Source of the DNA: Adenophora triphylla var. japonica | Lineage: Eukaryota; Streptophyta; Magnoliopsida; Asterales; Campanulaceae | Length of the DNA stretch: 64,000 nt | Reading direction: 5' to 3' | NCBI GenBank assembly: GCA_022495995.1 | Contig: JAFEMH010001352.1 | Coordinates: forward strand, 124,001 to 188,000 | Shown here: positions 39,675 to 51,911 of the stretch, in pieces | How the letters are laid out: every line of letters starts with the position of its first letter | Position numbering within the stretch: the first letter of the stretch is position 1 | The notes under the pieces: generated by a model | Seen by the model: the letters and a program-made list of their open reading frames with translations, nothing else | Told to the model about the DNA's origin: nothing | Database searches by the model: none | Position numbers and translations under genes: made by a program

Positions 39675-41421
39675 TGTACCCAAATCTGGCTCATGCCTTC
39701 CGGTTAATTTCCCCGGCAATTCCTGTAAATTTCCCGGTAACTCCCCGGACTTTCCTGGAGTTCCGGAACAATTCCGGAACTGTTCCAAATCATATAGGGA
39801 CTGAAAGGAAAGCTTCCCAATTAAGAAACACGTTTTTCTTAATTTGGGAAAACTTCTAGAATGGTCACCTTGCATGATTCTAGAAACATCTTTGAGTCAC
39901 AAGAGGATAATGCCGCACGAGCTGCATTAGCCAAGGGTCTCTGGCCGCACGGCTTCATTGGCGATTTCAGGCGCCTATAAATAGAGCCCTCCTCTACCCA
40001 TTTTACATACGAAAAACACACACCACACTCCATATTCGGACTCAAGAACACTCCTCAATCTCTTTGGGAATCCCAAGGGTTGAAGAAGCAAGCCAAGAAG
40101 CCTCCTCCCTCCTCCTTGAAGATCCCAAGATTGGTCCTTCCATCTAGAACAACCCAAAGAAGAAGAGGCCACCATTGGTAACCTCTCACTCCCTAACCTT
40201 GCATTCTAATTACTCTATGTGAATTAAATTGCTCCTTGCATTCATATATTGTTATTATCTTTGCTTGGGACTTGGTAGTTAGTATTAAAGATCATATCTT
40301 TATCATACCCCCTTCTTCCCCTTTGCATCCTTTGCATGAATTAGGCATCATTTGTCACTAGAAATGTAATCTTTATACTCAAAGGTGCATCCTTTGCACC
40401 TAAAAATCCCCTTTTTACATAAAAATGTCATCTTTATGCATCATTTGCTCATAAAAATGCAATCTTTATATCAAAAATGCATCCTTTGCACATAAAATCC
40501 ATTTTCATGCATCCTTTGCATTAAAGGTCATTCCTTCATCATAAAAATGCATCCCTTGCTTTTCAAAATGCAATCTTTATGCATCCTTTGCATATTAAAT
40601 GCTAATTTCTTCATAAAAATGCATCCTTTGCATAAAAATCATGTCTTTACATTCAAAATGCATCCTTTGCAATAAAGATCACTTCTTTAAATCAAATGCA
40701 TCCTTTACAACCCAAAAATGTCATCTTTTCACTAAAATGTCATTTTTACATGCATTCCCCCATGTCCCCATTAGCAACCTTGGAACGGACCGGTGTAAAG
40801 ATCCTATCTTTACATCGTTTCTTCCGTTAAAGGTTCCATAATCTCTTTAGAAAGGGACAACCTTGAACCCTATATCTCCGATTATCACTTAAGACGAGCA
40901 TGAAGCATTCATATAAGCTCGATCGTCTTAAGGTGTAGGATTGATGGGCTAAGGACGTTCCTTCCTAAAGAACCTCATTTTTGGACTATAAAAGAGAGTC
41001 CTTCTCTCGATCACGCAAGTCCCGAGGTTAAAAATGCGATGATCACAAGTCCAAGATGAGGACGGGATCAAAATCCCGAATACATAAAATCCAAGAAATC
41101 CCGAGCGACAACCAATAAATGGTTTGTACGTCCGGAAGACAACTTGGGACATTCCCTCCCCTTTCATTCAAACACATGCACACAAGAAAGCACGCAAGCA
41201 AGCAAAATAAACGGAATCTAGGGAGACTTGCTACGGCAAGGCACCTTGGGTGAACGACGATCCGTTCTTCCCAAGGGGTAACTTAACCTCCGAAACCATA
41301 AATCCTTTTTTTCAAAGTTTTGAGGAAATCAAAATGGCGTGGCGACTCCGTTTTTCAAATTAAACCGGATGTCTTCAAACTCGCGTGAATCCAACACACA
41401 AAATTTGGGCACACATTCACA
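39675..41421 (+). repeat. LTR-c: 5' LTR of element 3
   Basis: Starts TGTACCCAAATCTGG and ends GGGCACACATTCACA, clearly homologous to LTR-a/b but well diverged. Palindromes at 39912-39955, TATAAATAG at 39976, leader ACCATTGGTAACCTCTCAC like LTR-a. The five bases before it are GCCAC. The adjoining AAAAACGGAGTCGCCAC (ending 39674) is the reverse complement of an internal LTR phrase, GTGGCGACTCCGTTTTT. Confidence 0.9.
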
Positions 41422-41424
41422 GTT

Positions 41425-41442
41425 TGGCTACTCTGCTGGGGA
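41425..41442 (+). promoter_or_regulatory. Primer binding site of element 3, mutated
   Basis: TGGCTACTCTGCTGGGGA at the position of the element 2 PBS, with C-to-T or G-to-T type changes, three bases after the LTR end. Confidence 0.65.
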
Positions 41443-43210
41443 TATTCCAAAGGAGGAAAGATTTCATTTTTAAAATAAAACGATACTTGGTATATAGGTG
41501 GAAACCACTAACCTTCCTGTATCGCTCCCTAATTCGGGGCTTGGGATAAACGGTGGTTTAACAATCCCACGTACCGGTATCACTTTTCGAAAAAAAAATA
41601 AAAGAAAGCTTTTCCCTTTGAGCGGGTTAGACTCCCATCGCGGATTCCATTTATTTTGCTTGCTTTCTTTGCCTTGCATTGCATCATTTGCATCTAGGAA
41701 TTTGTGCATACTTTGAACGGGAAACAACCCGAAAATAGCAAAGGAGTGGAACCTGGAAAATTGATCCATGCAGTCGTACGGCTCAATCCTCCTTGGATTC
41801 TGACCGAACGGCCTCAGTGGCAATTCCACCAGGAAAAATTGAGGCTAATCAGCGGTCACGGCGGCTTGGGGCTATTCGGTTCCAAGGCGGCGGGGCTCCC
41901 GAGAGAAAATTTACGTGCTTAAGCTGTTGCATTCTCCCCGTCCCAAAAATCATTCCTTTAAAACACATTTATGAAAATCTCTGTTTTAACTCAAAAAGGA
42001 ACATTTTTAGGAGACCGCACACTACGCGCACCTTATATATCCTGTACACTTTGCACGCACGTCCCTTTAAACCCGAGGTGGTTGTTCAGCTGCAGTCACG
42101 AAAAGCCTTACGATGCTCCCGGGCACGCACGGAATCACCCCAAACTCCCCATGGCAGCCAGTGTCGACCAATGCACAGTTCGTGTCACACGTTTCAAAAA
42201 ACCGTGACTTTTGGTTGGTTTTTGGTCTAGTTCGTGTCATATAGCCCAATTGCATATCCCTGTAAAGGTCAAGCCTTAGTCCATAATGGAAGTCAAGGTC
42301 CTTCGCACAAGCGAAACTCTGCCAAAATTCCGACAAGGAAAAATTGGTAGAACCTTGACTCCGACATTGACTTTGACCTTGACCTGCACGGAATGCGTAA
42401 GAGTCGAGACCGAGTCTTTGCCAAGAAAAGTCCAAAGATCTTTTGCTCAAGCGAAGCTCTGCCAAAATTCCGACAAGGAAAAAAATTGGCAAGATCTTGA
42501 CCCGGCATTGACTTCGATTTTGACTCACGTCCGGCGTATGCAACGAAGTTCAATGTGACACTGTGTCATCCGGCTTTTACCGCCCGACCCATGCCTATTA
42601 TCTTCTCGGACATTACCGAAAAGTCAAAACGTCAATCGCGCAAGCGAAATTCTGCCGAAATTCAATCAAGGCTGAAAGACGAGACTTTCCCGGTATTGCC
42701 TTGACTATAATTCGCATCGCTCATGCGTTAAAAGTTCCTATGACCCGCTAGACCCGTTAGGAGCGTTTTTCTCTCTCGGTCGGTGGGATCCGTGTGCCCT
42801 ATAGGACCCTCGCCGGGGCATCCACCCTGGGAGGTCGAAATACAGGTGAAATACGAGGGGCTTATAGACGTAGTGACGGAACCCACTGATCCAGGATCTA
42901 GAGTAGTTGCGAAAAAGAAGGGCAAATCCCCTTTTCCAACCAAATAGAAATTAATAAAAGACACTGTTTTAAGTAAACTGGAAGATTCCTAATTTGCATA
43001 TTGCTTGAGCCTTCAGCCTAAACACCTACCCCGAGTCTAAACCTCTCCTATCCCTTTCACCATTGCGAGAAAGAAGTGGGTGAGAACACCGGGTCAGCGA
43101 CTTGTTAGCGCAGAATTCTCAAACAGTTTGCCGGAATCCTCGGTTTGGTCGGTTCGAGAGTCGAGAATGTCCGATTCGACAGAGAACAGATCTTAGTTTG
43201 GGTAACCGAG
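41443..43210 (+). other. 5' leader of element 3
   Basis: Homologous to the element 2 leader but without its tandem expansions. Hairpin copies TTCGCACAAGCGAA (42302), TTTGCTCAAGCGAA (42442) and ATCGCGCAAGCGAA (42635), then the shared block ending GATCCAGGATCTAGAGTAGT near 42907. Confidence 0.65.
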
Positions 43211-44900
43211 ATGACTCGGGAAGAAGAGCTAGCCTTAGCCTTGGAAAATAGTCGTAAGGCCCATGAGGAACAGCAAGCCATGCTCATTGATGCGCTCCGC
43301 CGTCATGGGGTCCAGATAGTGGTAGAGCCCAACGGTTCCTTGGTTATGGTAGAAGATGAAACTCCAGAAGTAATCTTCTCGGCTCCCTAGCCTATAACCA
43401 ATGCCCTCCTCCATCCACATATGATCCATTACCAAAAGGCTGTCCCTTTTCGGTCCTTCCCAATGTCTCAAGCCATCGGGGTCCCGACACCCTCTCCTCC
43501 TCGAGATAAGACCCGGCTTTGTTCCCTACCAACGAGAGAACAAACGCCACGGCTATCCCCTTGACGCGGCCTCTGCACTACCCTATGGGATTCGCTCCCT
43601 CTCCCCGGTATGGGCCATCCCGAGATAACTTCTAGGCCTCGAGAATCAACCAAGTGACCTTTTCAATCTATGCCCTTCCACGGCGAGATCTTCCACCCCC
43701 AACCTTGCCAACGGGATCTCACGAGGCTCCTTTTTCCTACTTCTACAACTACGAGCCTAATTCCTATACCTGCGCCGGCCTCGGGAAACACGGGACCGAG
43801 GCCAAGTTTACACCTACTTCCCTTCCAAAGATCCCCAAGCCATGGTACCGGCTACCATTGTGCCACCCACGATCCACGCCACTCCAAATCGACAAGCACA
43901 GCTGAGAATCGAAACCGTCCCCGACCCCAACATGACTTGGTTGATGGAACAAGTTAAGTCCATGCAAGAGAAGTTCGGGGCGAACACCAAAAAGGCGGCA
44001 TACCGGATCAGATCCCGACAAAATTGTCCCTCTTCCTCCAAAATTCCGAATGCCGAGAGATTGAAAAGTTCAACGACACCGATTGTCCCCGGACTCACAT
44101 TGAAAGCTACCTTCTTGCCATGAGAGCCAAGGATTGTACACATCGGCAAATGGCCGACCATTTTCATTTGTCATTAAAGGGTTCGGCTCTTAGATGGTTC
44201 TGCATGTAAAACCGAGGCCCGAGCCACACGGGACCAAATTAAGGAAGCATTCTGGAGAAGTATAAGGCCAAATTGAATTGGGAAACCAGCGAAATGACCT
44301 ACAAGGGACTCTACGGCGTCCGGATGAGCCGGTGAGTGAATTCTACGGGAGATGGAATTGGAAGCTTAGTGAAATGATGACCCCGCTGAATGAAGAGGAA
44401 CAGATGGAGATCTTCCAATCTTGCTTGAAGCCTCAATTAAGGGTCCAAATTGGCAATTACTACTATCCTGACCTTCGGGCAATGGTAAATGCCGGCACCA
44501 AGTTTGAAAATGCCTTCAACATGGCCCCGATCAGGAGCAGACCAATTCCCACCGCTACAAAGCACCATTTTCAAATGCCACAGTTTGTCACTATAAAAGG
44601 AAAAGAAACGGTCGGCTTTGTCAATTATATTCGAGAATGAGAGGGTCGGACAAAATTCAAGCCAAGTCATTTGCAAAGCCAAGACCTCGCTTCTATACCG
44701 CATGAAGATTTTGGAATGCCACTAGAGAAGGTCTTTGACGGTTTGGTAGCCAGAAGGACTCATCGAGACCTTTGGAAAATTGGAAACCCAAGAACCCGGT
44801 GTCGGGATGGACGAAACCAAGCATTGCCATTTTCACAAATATCATGGGCATAGCACCAATGATTGCACCTATCTGAAGTTCACGATCTCTCGCTGATTGA
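43211..44900 (+). pseudogene. Element 3 gag, broken
   Basis: Start MTREEELALALENSRKAHEE, with a stop at 43388-43390. After a degraded low-complexity middle come DPNMTWLMEQVKSMQEKF, then (frameshift) FNDTDCPRTHIESYLLAMRA and HFHLSLKGSALRWF, the core motif of retrotransposon gag. EPVSEFYGRWNWKLSEMM and LNEEEQMEIFQSCLKPQLR follow. Near 44826 the sequence CHFHKYHGHSTNDC is a zinc-knuckle-like C/H motif. Several frameshifts and stops. Confidence 0.8.
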
Positions 44901-45690
44901 AAAAGGAAAGGCTGGAGCCGCCTCGGGGTCCCAATGTGGTCAAGAACCCTCTTCACTGCTAACAATCGGGTCAACATGATCGAGTTCGGGAGACAAATGC
45001 GATCAATTTTGGAAATCCGGAGATCATAGACATCACGAAATTCAATGTTCCTTATCTTTGAATTACAAGGAAAGTGGAAAGATTTGATTAATGCCGCCGC
45101 CATGGAAGGACAGTTTGGGCCCATAGTCGGAACTGATTTCATTAATGTTGTCAGAGCTCGACCTCTCTTTTATGATATCGAACCAGTGACCATGGTCAAG
45201 ATTACAGAATAAAGGCTCACTTATGAAGACTGCGAGTTTGAGGTAAAATAATCTATGTTAATGAAAGTCTCTCCGGAACCCTTCATCACCCATGATGAGC
45301 ATAATGTGTTTGTAATGGCTCTTACTACTCCTGAAGATCAGTTTCAACCCCCTGTTTGGGAAAAGGTGGAAAGAAGAGTGAACAATCCAGAAGACTTTTG
45401 GGATGAAGAAAGTTATCTCTCAGATGCCGAAAGCACAACTGGTCCCCCTACCCCGGAGGCACAGATGGATACAGTCAGATTCGGAAAGGAAATTGCAACA
45501 GATCAGTCGGACATCCCTCATGGAAATGATAACAACAAAGGCAGCAATGATCCACAGAATGCATAGCCAAAGAAGAATGCTGACAAGACTGCTACTCCCC
45601 AGGGCAACAGCAAGAAGGAGTGAGATCCCGGTCCAACCCTTGTCAAACACCCTCGAGTCAATAAGTAGTGTAGGGTCCAGAGTCTATTGA
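44901..45690 (+). pseudogene. Element 3 gag-pol linker, protease not recognisable
   Basis: It contains MKVSPEPFITHDEHNVFVMA and an acidic stretch with PEDFWDEESYLSD, each broken by stops. I do not see the D-[TNG]-G protease site that element 1 keeps at 20061, so the protease is lost or too degraded. Confidence 0.55.
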
Positions 45691-47020
45691 GTCAGGAATC
45701 TTTGAATTCCAGTCCTCTGAGTCATCCGAAGGCCTCACGCCTGAGGACTATCAATATGTAATCGATGTCATCTTTCCCTTTGCTTTGAATGAAATGACAG
45801 ATCTTTCTGATTATCCCCTTATTGCCAACTTAACAAATGATAAATTAACTCAAAACTTAACAACAGTTAATAATGAATCATTTGAACAAGAAGAAAACAC
45901 ACTAAATGAACAATACATTAAAGAAATCTTTAAGCAGGTTACAGAAAAAGAGGAAAACTGGGCCCAAGCTGCCGAGGAGGTTTTGACAAGTGTGAACTTG
46001 GGTACTATCGAGGAACCTAAAGAGACACAGATTGGAAACTTCTTCCAGGGGGTTGAACGGGATAGACTAGTTAATCTGCTCAGAGAATACATGGAAGTCT
46101 TTGCGTGGTCGTACAAGGATATGCCGGGGCTAGACAGTTCAATAGTAGAGCACAGAATCCCTCTAGCACCAGATGCTAAGCCAGTAAAGCAGAAATTGAG
46201 GAAAATCAAGCCAGAGTGGTCTCTACAGGTCAAAGAAGAAATTGAGAAGCTACTGCGGGTAGGATTCATCAGAGTCATCGAATATCCGACATGGTTGTCC
46301 AATATTGTGACCGTCACCAAGGCCAATGGGAAGGTGCTTATTTCTTGTGTAGATTTCCGGGATCTGAACAAGGCCAGCCCCAAAGACGATTACCCCTTGC
46401 CAAACATAGACATCCTGGTGGACTCCACTGCCAACTACGAAGTCAAATCCTTCATTGATGGCTTTGCAGGCTACAACCAGATCAAGATGGCCGAAGAAGA
46501 CCAAGAAAAGACAGCCTTCACCACACCGTAGGGAACTTACTCCTATACAGTAATGCCATTTGGGCTCAAGAACGCCGGGGCTACTTATCAAAGGGCAGCA
46601 ACCGCGCTTTTCCATGACATGATCCACAAGGAGATTGAGGTCTACGTAGACGACATGATAATCCGCTCCAAAGGCGAGGACGGACAACACTTTGTTGACC
46701 TGCAAAAGTTCTTTGAGAGGCTGAGACAACATTCCATGAGACTAAACCCTGCTAAATGCACCTTCGGAGTGACAAGGGGAAAAGTGCTTGGGTATATGGT
46801 CACGGAGCGAGGTATCGAAGTCGACCCCCGAAAGATCAAAGCCATTATGGACATGAGGCCACCTCGAACCCAGGACGAAGTCAAAGAGCTTTATGGGGAA
46901 GTTGCGGTACATCGGCCATTTTGTCAATCGGTTGACCACTATGTGCGAGCCCATCTTCAAGCTCATGAAGAAGAATGTAGACATAGAATGGACCGAAGAA
47001 TGCCGGGATGCCTTTGACCG
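45691..47020 (+). pseudogene. Element 3 reverse transcriptase
   Basis: Nearly continuous frame: GLTPEDYQYVIDVIFPFALN, MEVFAWSYKDMPGLDSS, SLQVKEEIEKLLRVGFIR, LSNIVTVTKANGKV, SCVDFRDLNKASPKDDYPLP, FIDGFAGYNQIKMAEEDQEK, then TAG at 46529-46531 in place of Trp (FTTP-W-GTY). Next come MPFGLKNAGATYQRA and the catalytic YVDD at 46643-46654. The frame is lost near 46890. All main RT motifs are present, so only a few changes inactivated it. Confidence 0.92.
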
Positions 47021-47960
47021 AGATTAAGGCGTACTTAGTACATCCTCCGGTGCTATGCCCCCGCATAGACGAAACCTCTTACGCTCTATCTCACTGTCAC
47101 CGATACAACAGGTTGGGGCTATGCTTGCTCGGGAGAAGAAAGACTCTCGGGTAGAAAATGCCATTTACTTTGTCGGCCGGAAGGCTGCGGGGAAGTGAGC
47201 TCAATTACTCGGCATGTGAAAAGACTTGTGCGGGAGGCCAGTGCAGGTAGTCGGTAGGCGAAGCATTATATGCAAGCCCATCCGGTGAACTTGGTCTCAA
47301 AAATGGACCCCATCAAGTACATCTTCGATAAGCCTTCCCTCTCGATGCGTCTAGCAAAGTGGTCCTTCTTCTTAGCGAGTACGACATCAATTATGTGACC
47401 GGAAAAGGCCATCAAAGGTCAAGCATTATCGAGACCACTGGCAAACTTCCCCGATAATGAGGACGGAGGGCACGAACCCCAATTCCCGAGATGAAGGGAT
47501 CTTCATAGTTGAGCACGAAAACCGATGGCGGCTTTTCTTTGATGGAGGTACGCTAACGTAAGAGGAAATGGCGTAGGGATGCTCTTGGTCGATCCGAAAG
47601 ATGAGCATACACCCATAGCCCTCAAGTTGAACTTCCGCCACGAAAAATGTCACCGAGTACGAATCTTGCATTGCTGGTTTGGAGGCTGCCCTAGAAAGGA
47701 ATGTCAAGGAGCTCGAAGTCTATGGAGACTCAGCCCTGATCATCAACCAGGTCTTCAACAAATGGAAGACTGTGGACCCTAATCTTCAGCGGTATCATGC
47801 CCATATGGAGGAGTTGAGTGGACGGTTTAGAGAAGTGACTTTCCACTACTTGACAAGGGAAAAGAACAGTTGCGAGATGCCCTCGCTACTTTAGCCTCAG
47901 TAGAGATTCCCGAGGAAAAGCCATAAAACCCTTCGAGTAGGTAGAAGAGAAGCCCCGACT
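47021..47960 (+). pseudogene. Element 3 RNase H, degraded
   Basis: Fragments in shifting frames: FFDGG-like near 47530, GNGVGMLLVDPKDEHTPIAL, KELEVYGDSALIINQVFNKW, DPNLQRYHAHMEELSG and EVTFHYLTREKN. The GDSALIINQV block is the third acidic motif region. Confidence 0.8.
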
Positions 47961-49278
47961 TTACATTTGTGAAGTAGACACAGGACCCGAGCCTATCAAG
48001 GAACCGTGGTACAATCAAATTTACCAGTTCCTCAAAGATGGAGAGTCAGCTTTCAAAGACAAAGAAGGTAGACCAAAAGAAGGTGTCAAAGCCAAGAGCT
48101 TGCAAGCCTTGAAAAGGTTGGCCTCCCATTATGTCATTCTAGGAGGCAGCACAGTACAAGAAAGCGGTATCAAGGACCACTCCTCTTATGCGTCACTCAA
48201 GAAAGAGCCAAAGAGTTGATGGCCCGAAGTCCACAATGGTCCCTGCGGTCCTCATATGAATGCTAGAGCCACGATGCAAGTGATCCTCGAGAATGGGTTA
48301 CTCTTGGATTTCTATGGAAAGCAGTGTGTCCGGCATGTCAGAGCATGCGACAAGTGCCGGCGGTTTGCCAACCTCAACCACCTCCCGCCTCATGACACAT
48401 GCTTGCATGACGACTCCTTGGCCATTTGCAACTTGGGGTATTGACGTGATAGGGAAGATAGCCTCGGTAGGAAGCAATGGGCATGAATTCGTGTTAGTGG
48501 AAGTTAACTACTTCACCAAGTGGGTAGAGGCCAAGTCCTACAAGGTCCTCACTTCCAAGAAGGTGGCCCAGTTTATCAAAGAAAACATAATGTGCACATA
48601 TGGGGTGCCCAATGAGATCATTTCTGATAATGGGTCACACTTTGAAGGGGACTGTGGTAGATTCTTTGTCGAGTTTAGGATCACTCGCCACAAGTCATCC
48701 CCGTACGGACCTCGGACTAATGGAGCCGTGGAAAGGCTGCTAATAAGACGCTCGAATGGATCATCCAGGAAAATGGCCACCGTGGTCATGATTGGCCAGC
48801 TGCACTGGCACTCTGCGGGGCTCTGAACGTCTGTCGAAAACGGCCACGGGAGAAACTCCCTTTGCCCTAACTTACGGGATGGAAGCGGTGTTACCGGTGG
48901 AGTTGGAAATCCCGTCATTAAGGGTCCTCTGGAAAACAATGTCAACGAAGTAGAATGGCTACGTAGCCGGCATGATGAATTGGCCACCTGCTCGACGAAA
49001 GAAGGCTTAAAGCCATGGAGCATACCTAGCCTATCGGGCGAATGGCTAGAGCATTCGACAAAAGGTCGAGGCCGGGGACATCAAAGAGGGTGACTTAGTG
49101 CTTTGAAAGTAAAGCCCCCTACCGGAGACAACCCACAGGAAAATGGGAACCCGTTTGGATCGGCCCGTATGTGGTGCGAGAAGATACTATCGGGAGGAGC
49201 CATGAAACTTGCAGACCTGGATGGCAATCCCTTTGTCCACCCAGTCAACGGTGATAAGCTCCGAAGGTACTATGTCTA
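47961..49278 (+). pseudogene. Element 3 integrase, broken
   Basis: HHCC zinc-binding region near 48230-48350 (HNGPCGPHMNARA, CDKCRRFANLNHLPPHD), first Asp in ATWGIDVIGKIASV (about 48440), KWVEAKSYKVLTSKKVAQF, second Asp in ISDNGSHFEGDC (about 48625), GPRTNGAVER with the catalytic Glu near 48730. The frame breaks after that, then a C-terminal GKWEPVWIGPYVV (about 49140). Ends GDKLRRYYV and TAA. Confidence 0.88.
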
Positions 49279-49299
49279 AGAAAAGAAAAAAAAATAATA

Positions 49300-49490
49300 T
49301 TAGTGCAAAAAGAGTAATGCCCAGCTAAATTTGAAAACCCAAAAAGGGCGGTCTAGGCAAAAACGGGGTTGCACATATATAAAAAAAAAAAAAAAAAGAA
49401 AAAAAATATTAGTGCAAAAGTGTAATGCCCGGCTAAGTGAAAACCCAAAAAGGGCGGTCTAGGCAAAAACGAGTGCACATAAAAAGTTCA
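49300..49490 (+). repeat. Duplicated post-pol block of element 3 (~100 bp units)
   Basis: Two units of TATTAGTGCAAAA, GTAATGCCC(A/G)GCTAA, CCCAAAAAGGGCGGTCTAGG and GCACATA, separated by A-rich tracts, homologous to 29404-29630. Confidence 0.75.
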
Positions 49491-49497
49491 CGAGAAT

Positions 49498-49554
49498 GAA
49501 CTACGAAGACTGAGCCCCTTAGTCTTTCTTGTAAAAGGGGAACGTAGGCAGCCA
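49498..49554 (+). other. Conserved nested hairpin downstream of pol (element 3 copy)
   Basis: Outer stem ACTACG...CGTAG and inner stem AAGACT...AGTCTT, then GCAGCC, in the same position relative to pol and gene B as 23395-23440. Confidence 0.7.
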
Positions 49555-49858
49555 TATATGGTTCGGTCTAAACAATAAAAATGACAATTAAGTTTCCATG
49601 AAATGCGTCCTAAACAATAATAAAGGGTATTCTAGTTTTCATAAAACGGGCCCCAATCAATAAAGGCATTTGAAATTTCCATGAAATTGTGTCTTGATTA
49701 ATTTCTAAGATAATATTTCTTGTTCATTACAAGTTAAAAACTTCTTGATGAGTTCAAGCACGGTCTACTCTTGACTGTGCTAACCTGCTACAAAGATCTA
49801 AAATACAATAAAATGTCTAATAAAACTACTGTGTTTGCAAAATGGCAATAAGGGAATC

Positions 49859-51381
49859 CTAAGAAAAGATGCATCGGTCGTCATTATTTGAGTCTTCTTT
49901 GGTCTTCTTCCCTTTACCTCGACCCCGTCGAGTGTTCTTCCTCTTCTTCTCTATAATGTCGGTCTCCCTCATTCCGAACTCAGGTATCCTCACTGGAGCC
50001 TCTATCAAACCCGTGTCAATAAGTGCCCTCTCAACTCGAGCACGAGTCCGCACTTCCTCCCTCTGAGCCTCAGTCAAAGGAGCGACTTCGGACAATCTCT
50101 TGTATCGAGCCTCCATATCTCTGATTAGGTCACTCGACTGGTTATGGCGACTCGCCTTAGCCTCAGTCTCCCTCAGAGTCCTACTCGAGTCGCAGTCAGC
50201 CCCCAATAAAGCCTGACGTCTCTTCCCCAATATGACCTGGGTCGCTCCTATCTCCCTCTCGTACCAATCCAAGTAGACAGTGGTCAAGATGGTACTCTTC
50301 CTGCTCCTGAAGATAGCCTTGGGTAGGAAAGCAGTGTATGTCCAAGACCTCGAGAAAAATAAGAAGCTGGCTGGATCTCTCATATCAAATGGCACTACCT
50401 CCATGGTACGGATGTCCTCCCAATCACTCAATGGCTCCTGTAAGGCCCCGAACTGCCTGGATACCAAGCAGGGAATGTAGAAGGACGACCAGCAGAACCC
50501 TGGAACCCTCACTATATAGGACTCCTGAAATATCCTCCTGATGCAGCAACCTCCCGGTGAGGTACCCACCAACGGATGTCAGAAGTGGATAACCTAGCCA
50601 TCATCGGCTCCCGGCTACCACTGGTCCTGCGTCGAGGTGCACCTCTCCAGAAATCACCCGAGGGCATTGAGTCGGCAAAGCCCTCTGGCAAAGCCCCAGA
50701 GCCTCTCCTGCTGACCACAAAGTCGATGCAGTTTGGACTCCCAGACCTCATGAAACGGTCTCCTCTAGCCATCCTATCGATGCCATGCAGAGTCTCACCC
50801 AGAACCAACGGGACAATGTCCTTCCCAGCCCTGCAATCTCTGACCATGTCTAAGAGACCACCATGACAGATCCCCACGGACTCAGCGGTAAACAGAGAAG
50901 AGAATACGCAGAGGATAAAGGCACCCATGCCCACCGTGGTCGCAGCCATAGCCGGAGACCCGAACCTTCCCGGGATATCAGAAAGGTCAATCCTATCCGG
51001 GGCTATCATCATCCCCTCAGCCTCTCCCAGAGAAATTTGCAGAAAAGATGCAAGCTTTGCCGCCACCGGCGCGTCTTTGATCAACGGAATCGATACAGCC
51101 TCAGTTTCGGGACCCCCAATCAAGGCTCGGAAGTCTTCATGCGTTGGGACAATCTCATTATAAGAAAAGCAGTAAACATGTCTCCGGACGTCCCAAAACT
51201 TTGCTGCTGCTCTCAAAAGGTCCCAATCGGGCGGGAGATCCCTCAAATGCCATAAAGACTTGATCTTGAAGGAAGAATCAAGTAACCCCTTGTGAGATTG
51301 GGAGTTATATCTCACCCAAGACTGAAGATCGGACAGAAAGCGGTCTCTTTTCCCCCTTTGCAATCTAACGGGCTTCTCCAT
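49859..51381 (-). pseudogene. Accessory gene B of element 3 (DUF7745-like), frameshifted
   Basis: Start ATG at 51381 (MEKPVRLQRGKRDRFLSD), stop at 49859-49861. The first 215 or so codons are intact: LSDLQSWVRYNSQSHKGLLD, LPPDWDLLRAAAKFWDVRRH, YNEIVPTHEDFRALIGGPET, FLQISLGEAEGMMIAPDRI and HGGLLDMVRDCRAGKDIVPL, VLGETLHGIDRMARGDRF. Frameshifts near 50720, 50560 and 50370 follow. The C-terminal third is open again: YLDWYEREIGATQVILGKRR, DLIRDMEARYKRLSEVAPL (helical) and a basic tail KKRKNTRRGRGKGKKTKED that looks like a nuclear localisation signal. It runs against pol. Function unknown; the match to element 1 gene B shows an inherited component, not a random insertion. Confidence 0.8.
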
Positions 51382-51911
51382 CGCAAAATGATCAAAGGTG
51401 GTGTCTTTAGGTCCAATATGTGCTCTGGGGACAGTTGGGACAAGTCTAAGTTGAAAATGAAATGAAATGGCCAAGCCTTGGTTTTATTCTGAAAATAACT
51501 TGAGTCGGCAGACTGTAAGCCGCACGGTCTCATTTGCCCTCAGGTCCATGCCGCACGGCTTCATTTACCTGATGTAAATGTCAAGTCTGCAGCAACCAAG
51601 TTACTGCCCAAAGGGAGTTTTCACCCCACTTTTCCAACCAAAACCTGTACAAAAACATGTTCAAAGACCATCCAAGCATTTATACATCATTATATATCAT
51701 TTTGGCCCAGTTTCAGCCCCGATTCCAAGCAAAAAACTGCCCCGAGGCTCAAGTAATATGCAAATTTATAAAAGCATAAATAGAAAAGCAAATAAAACAG
51801 TAATACATTGTTTTCGCCCCATCGGCGCCCAAATAAAGCAAAAAATAAACAAAATGTGCATAAAAGTTTGTTCATTGTTTGTTTTCTTCCTAAGTCAACT
51901 CTTGAGACCTC
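51382..51911. promoter_or_regulatory. Region between genes A and B of element 3 with a CCGCACGG pair
   Basis: Contains GCCGCACGGTCTCATTTGC (51519) and GCCGCACGGCTTCATT (51550), nearly the same pair, spacing and order as the LTR-a promoter. A reverse-strand TATA-like ATATATAATG lies near 51690-51700, about 310 bp before the gene B ATG. GAGGCTCAAGTAATATGCAA near 51742 recurs in part at 31250 (AGGCTCAAGTAACGTGCCAA). Confidence 0.6.
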
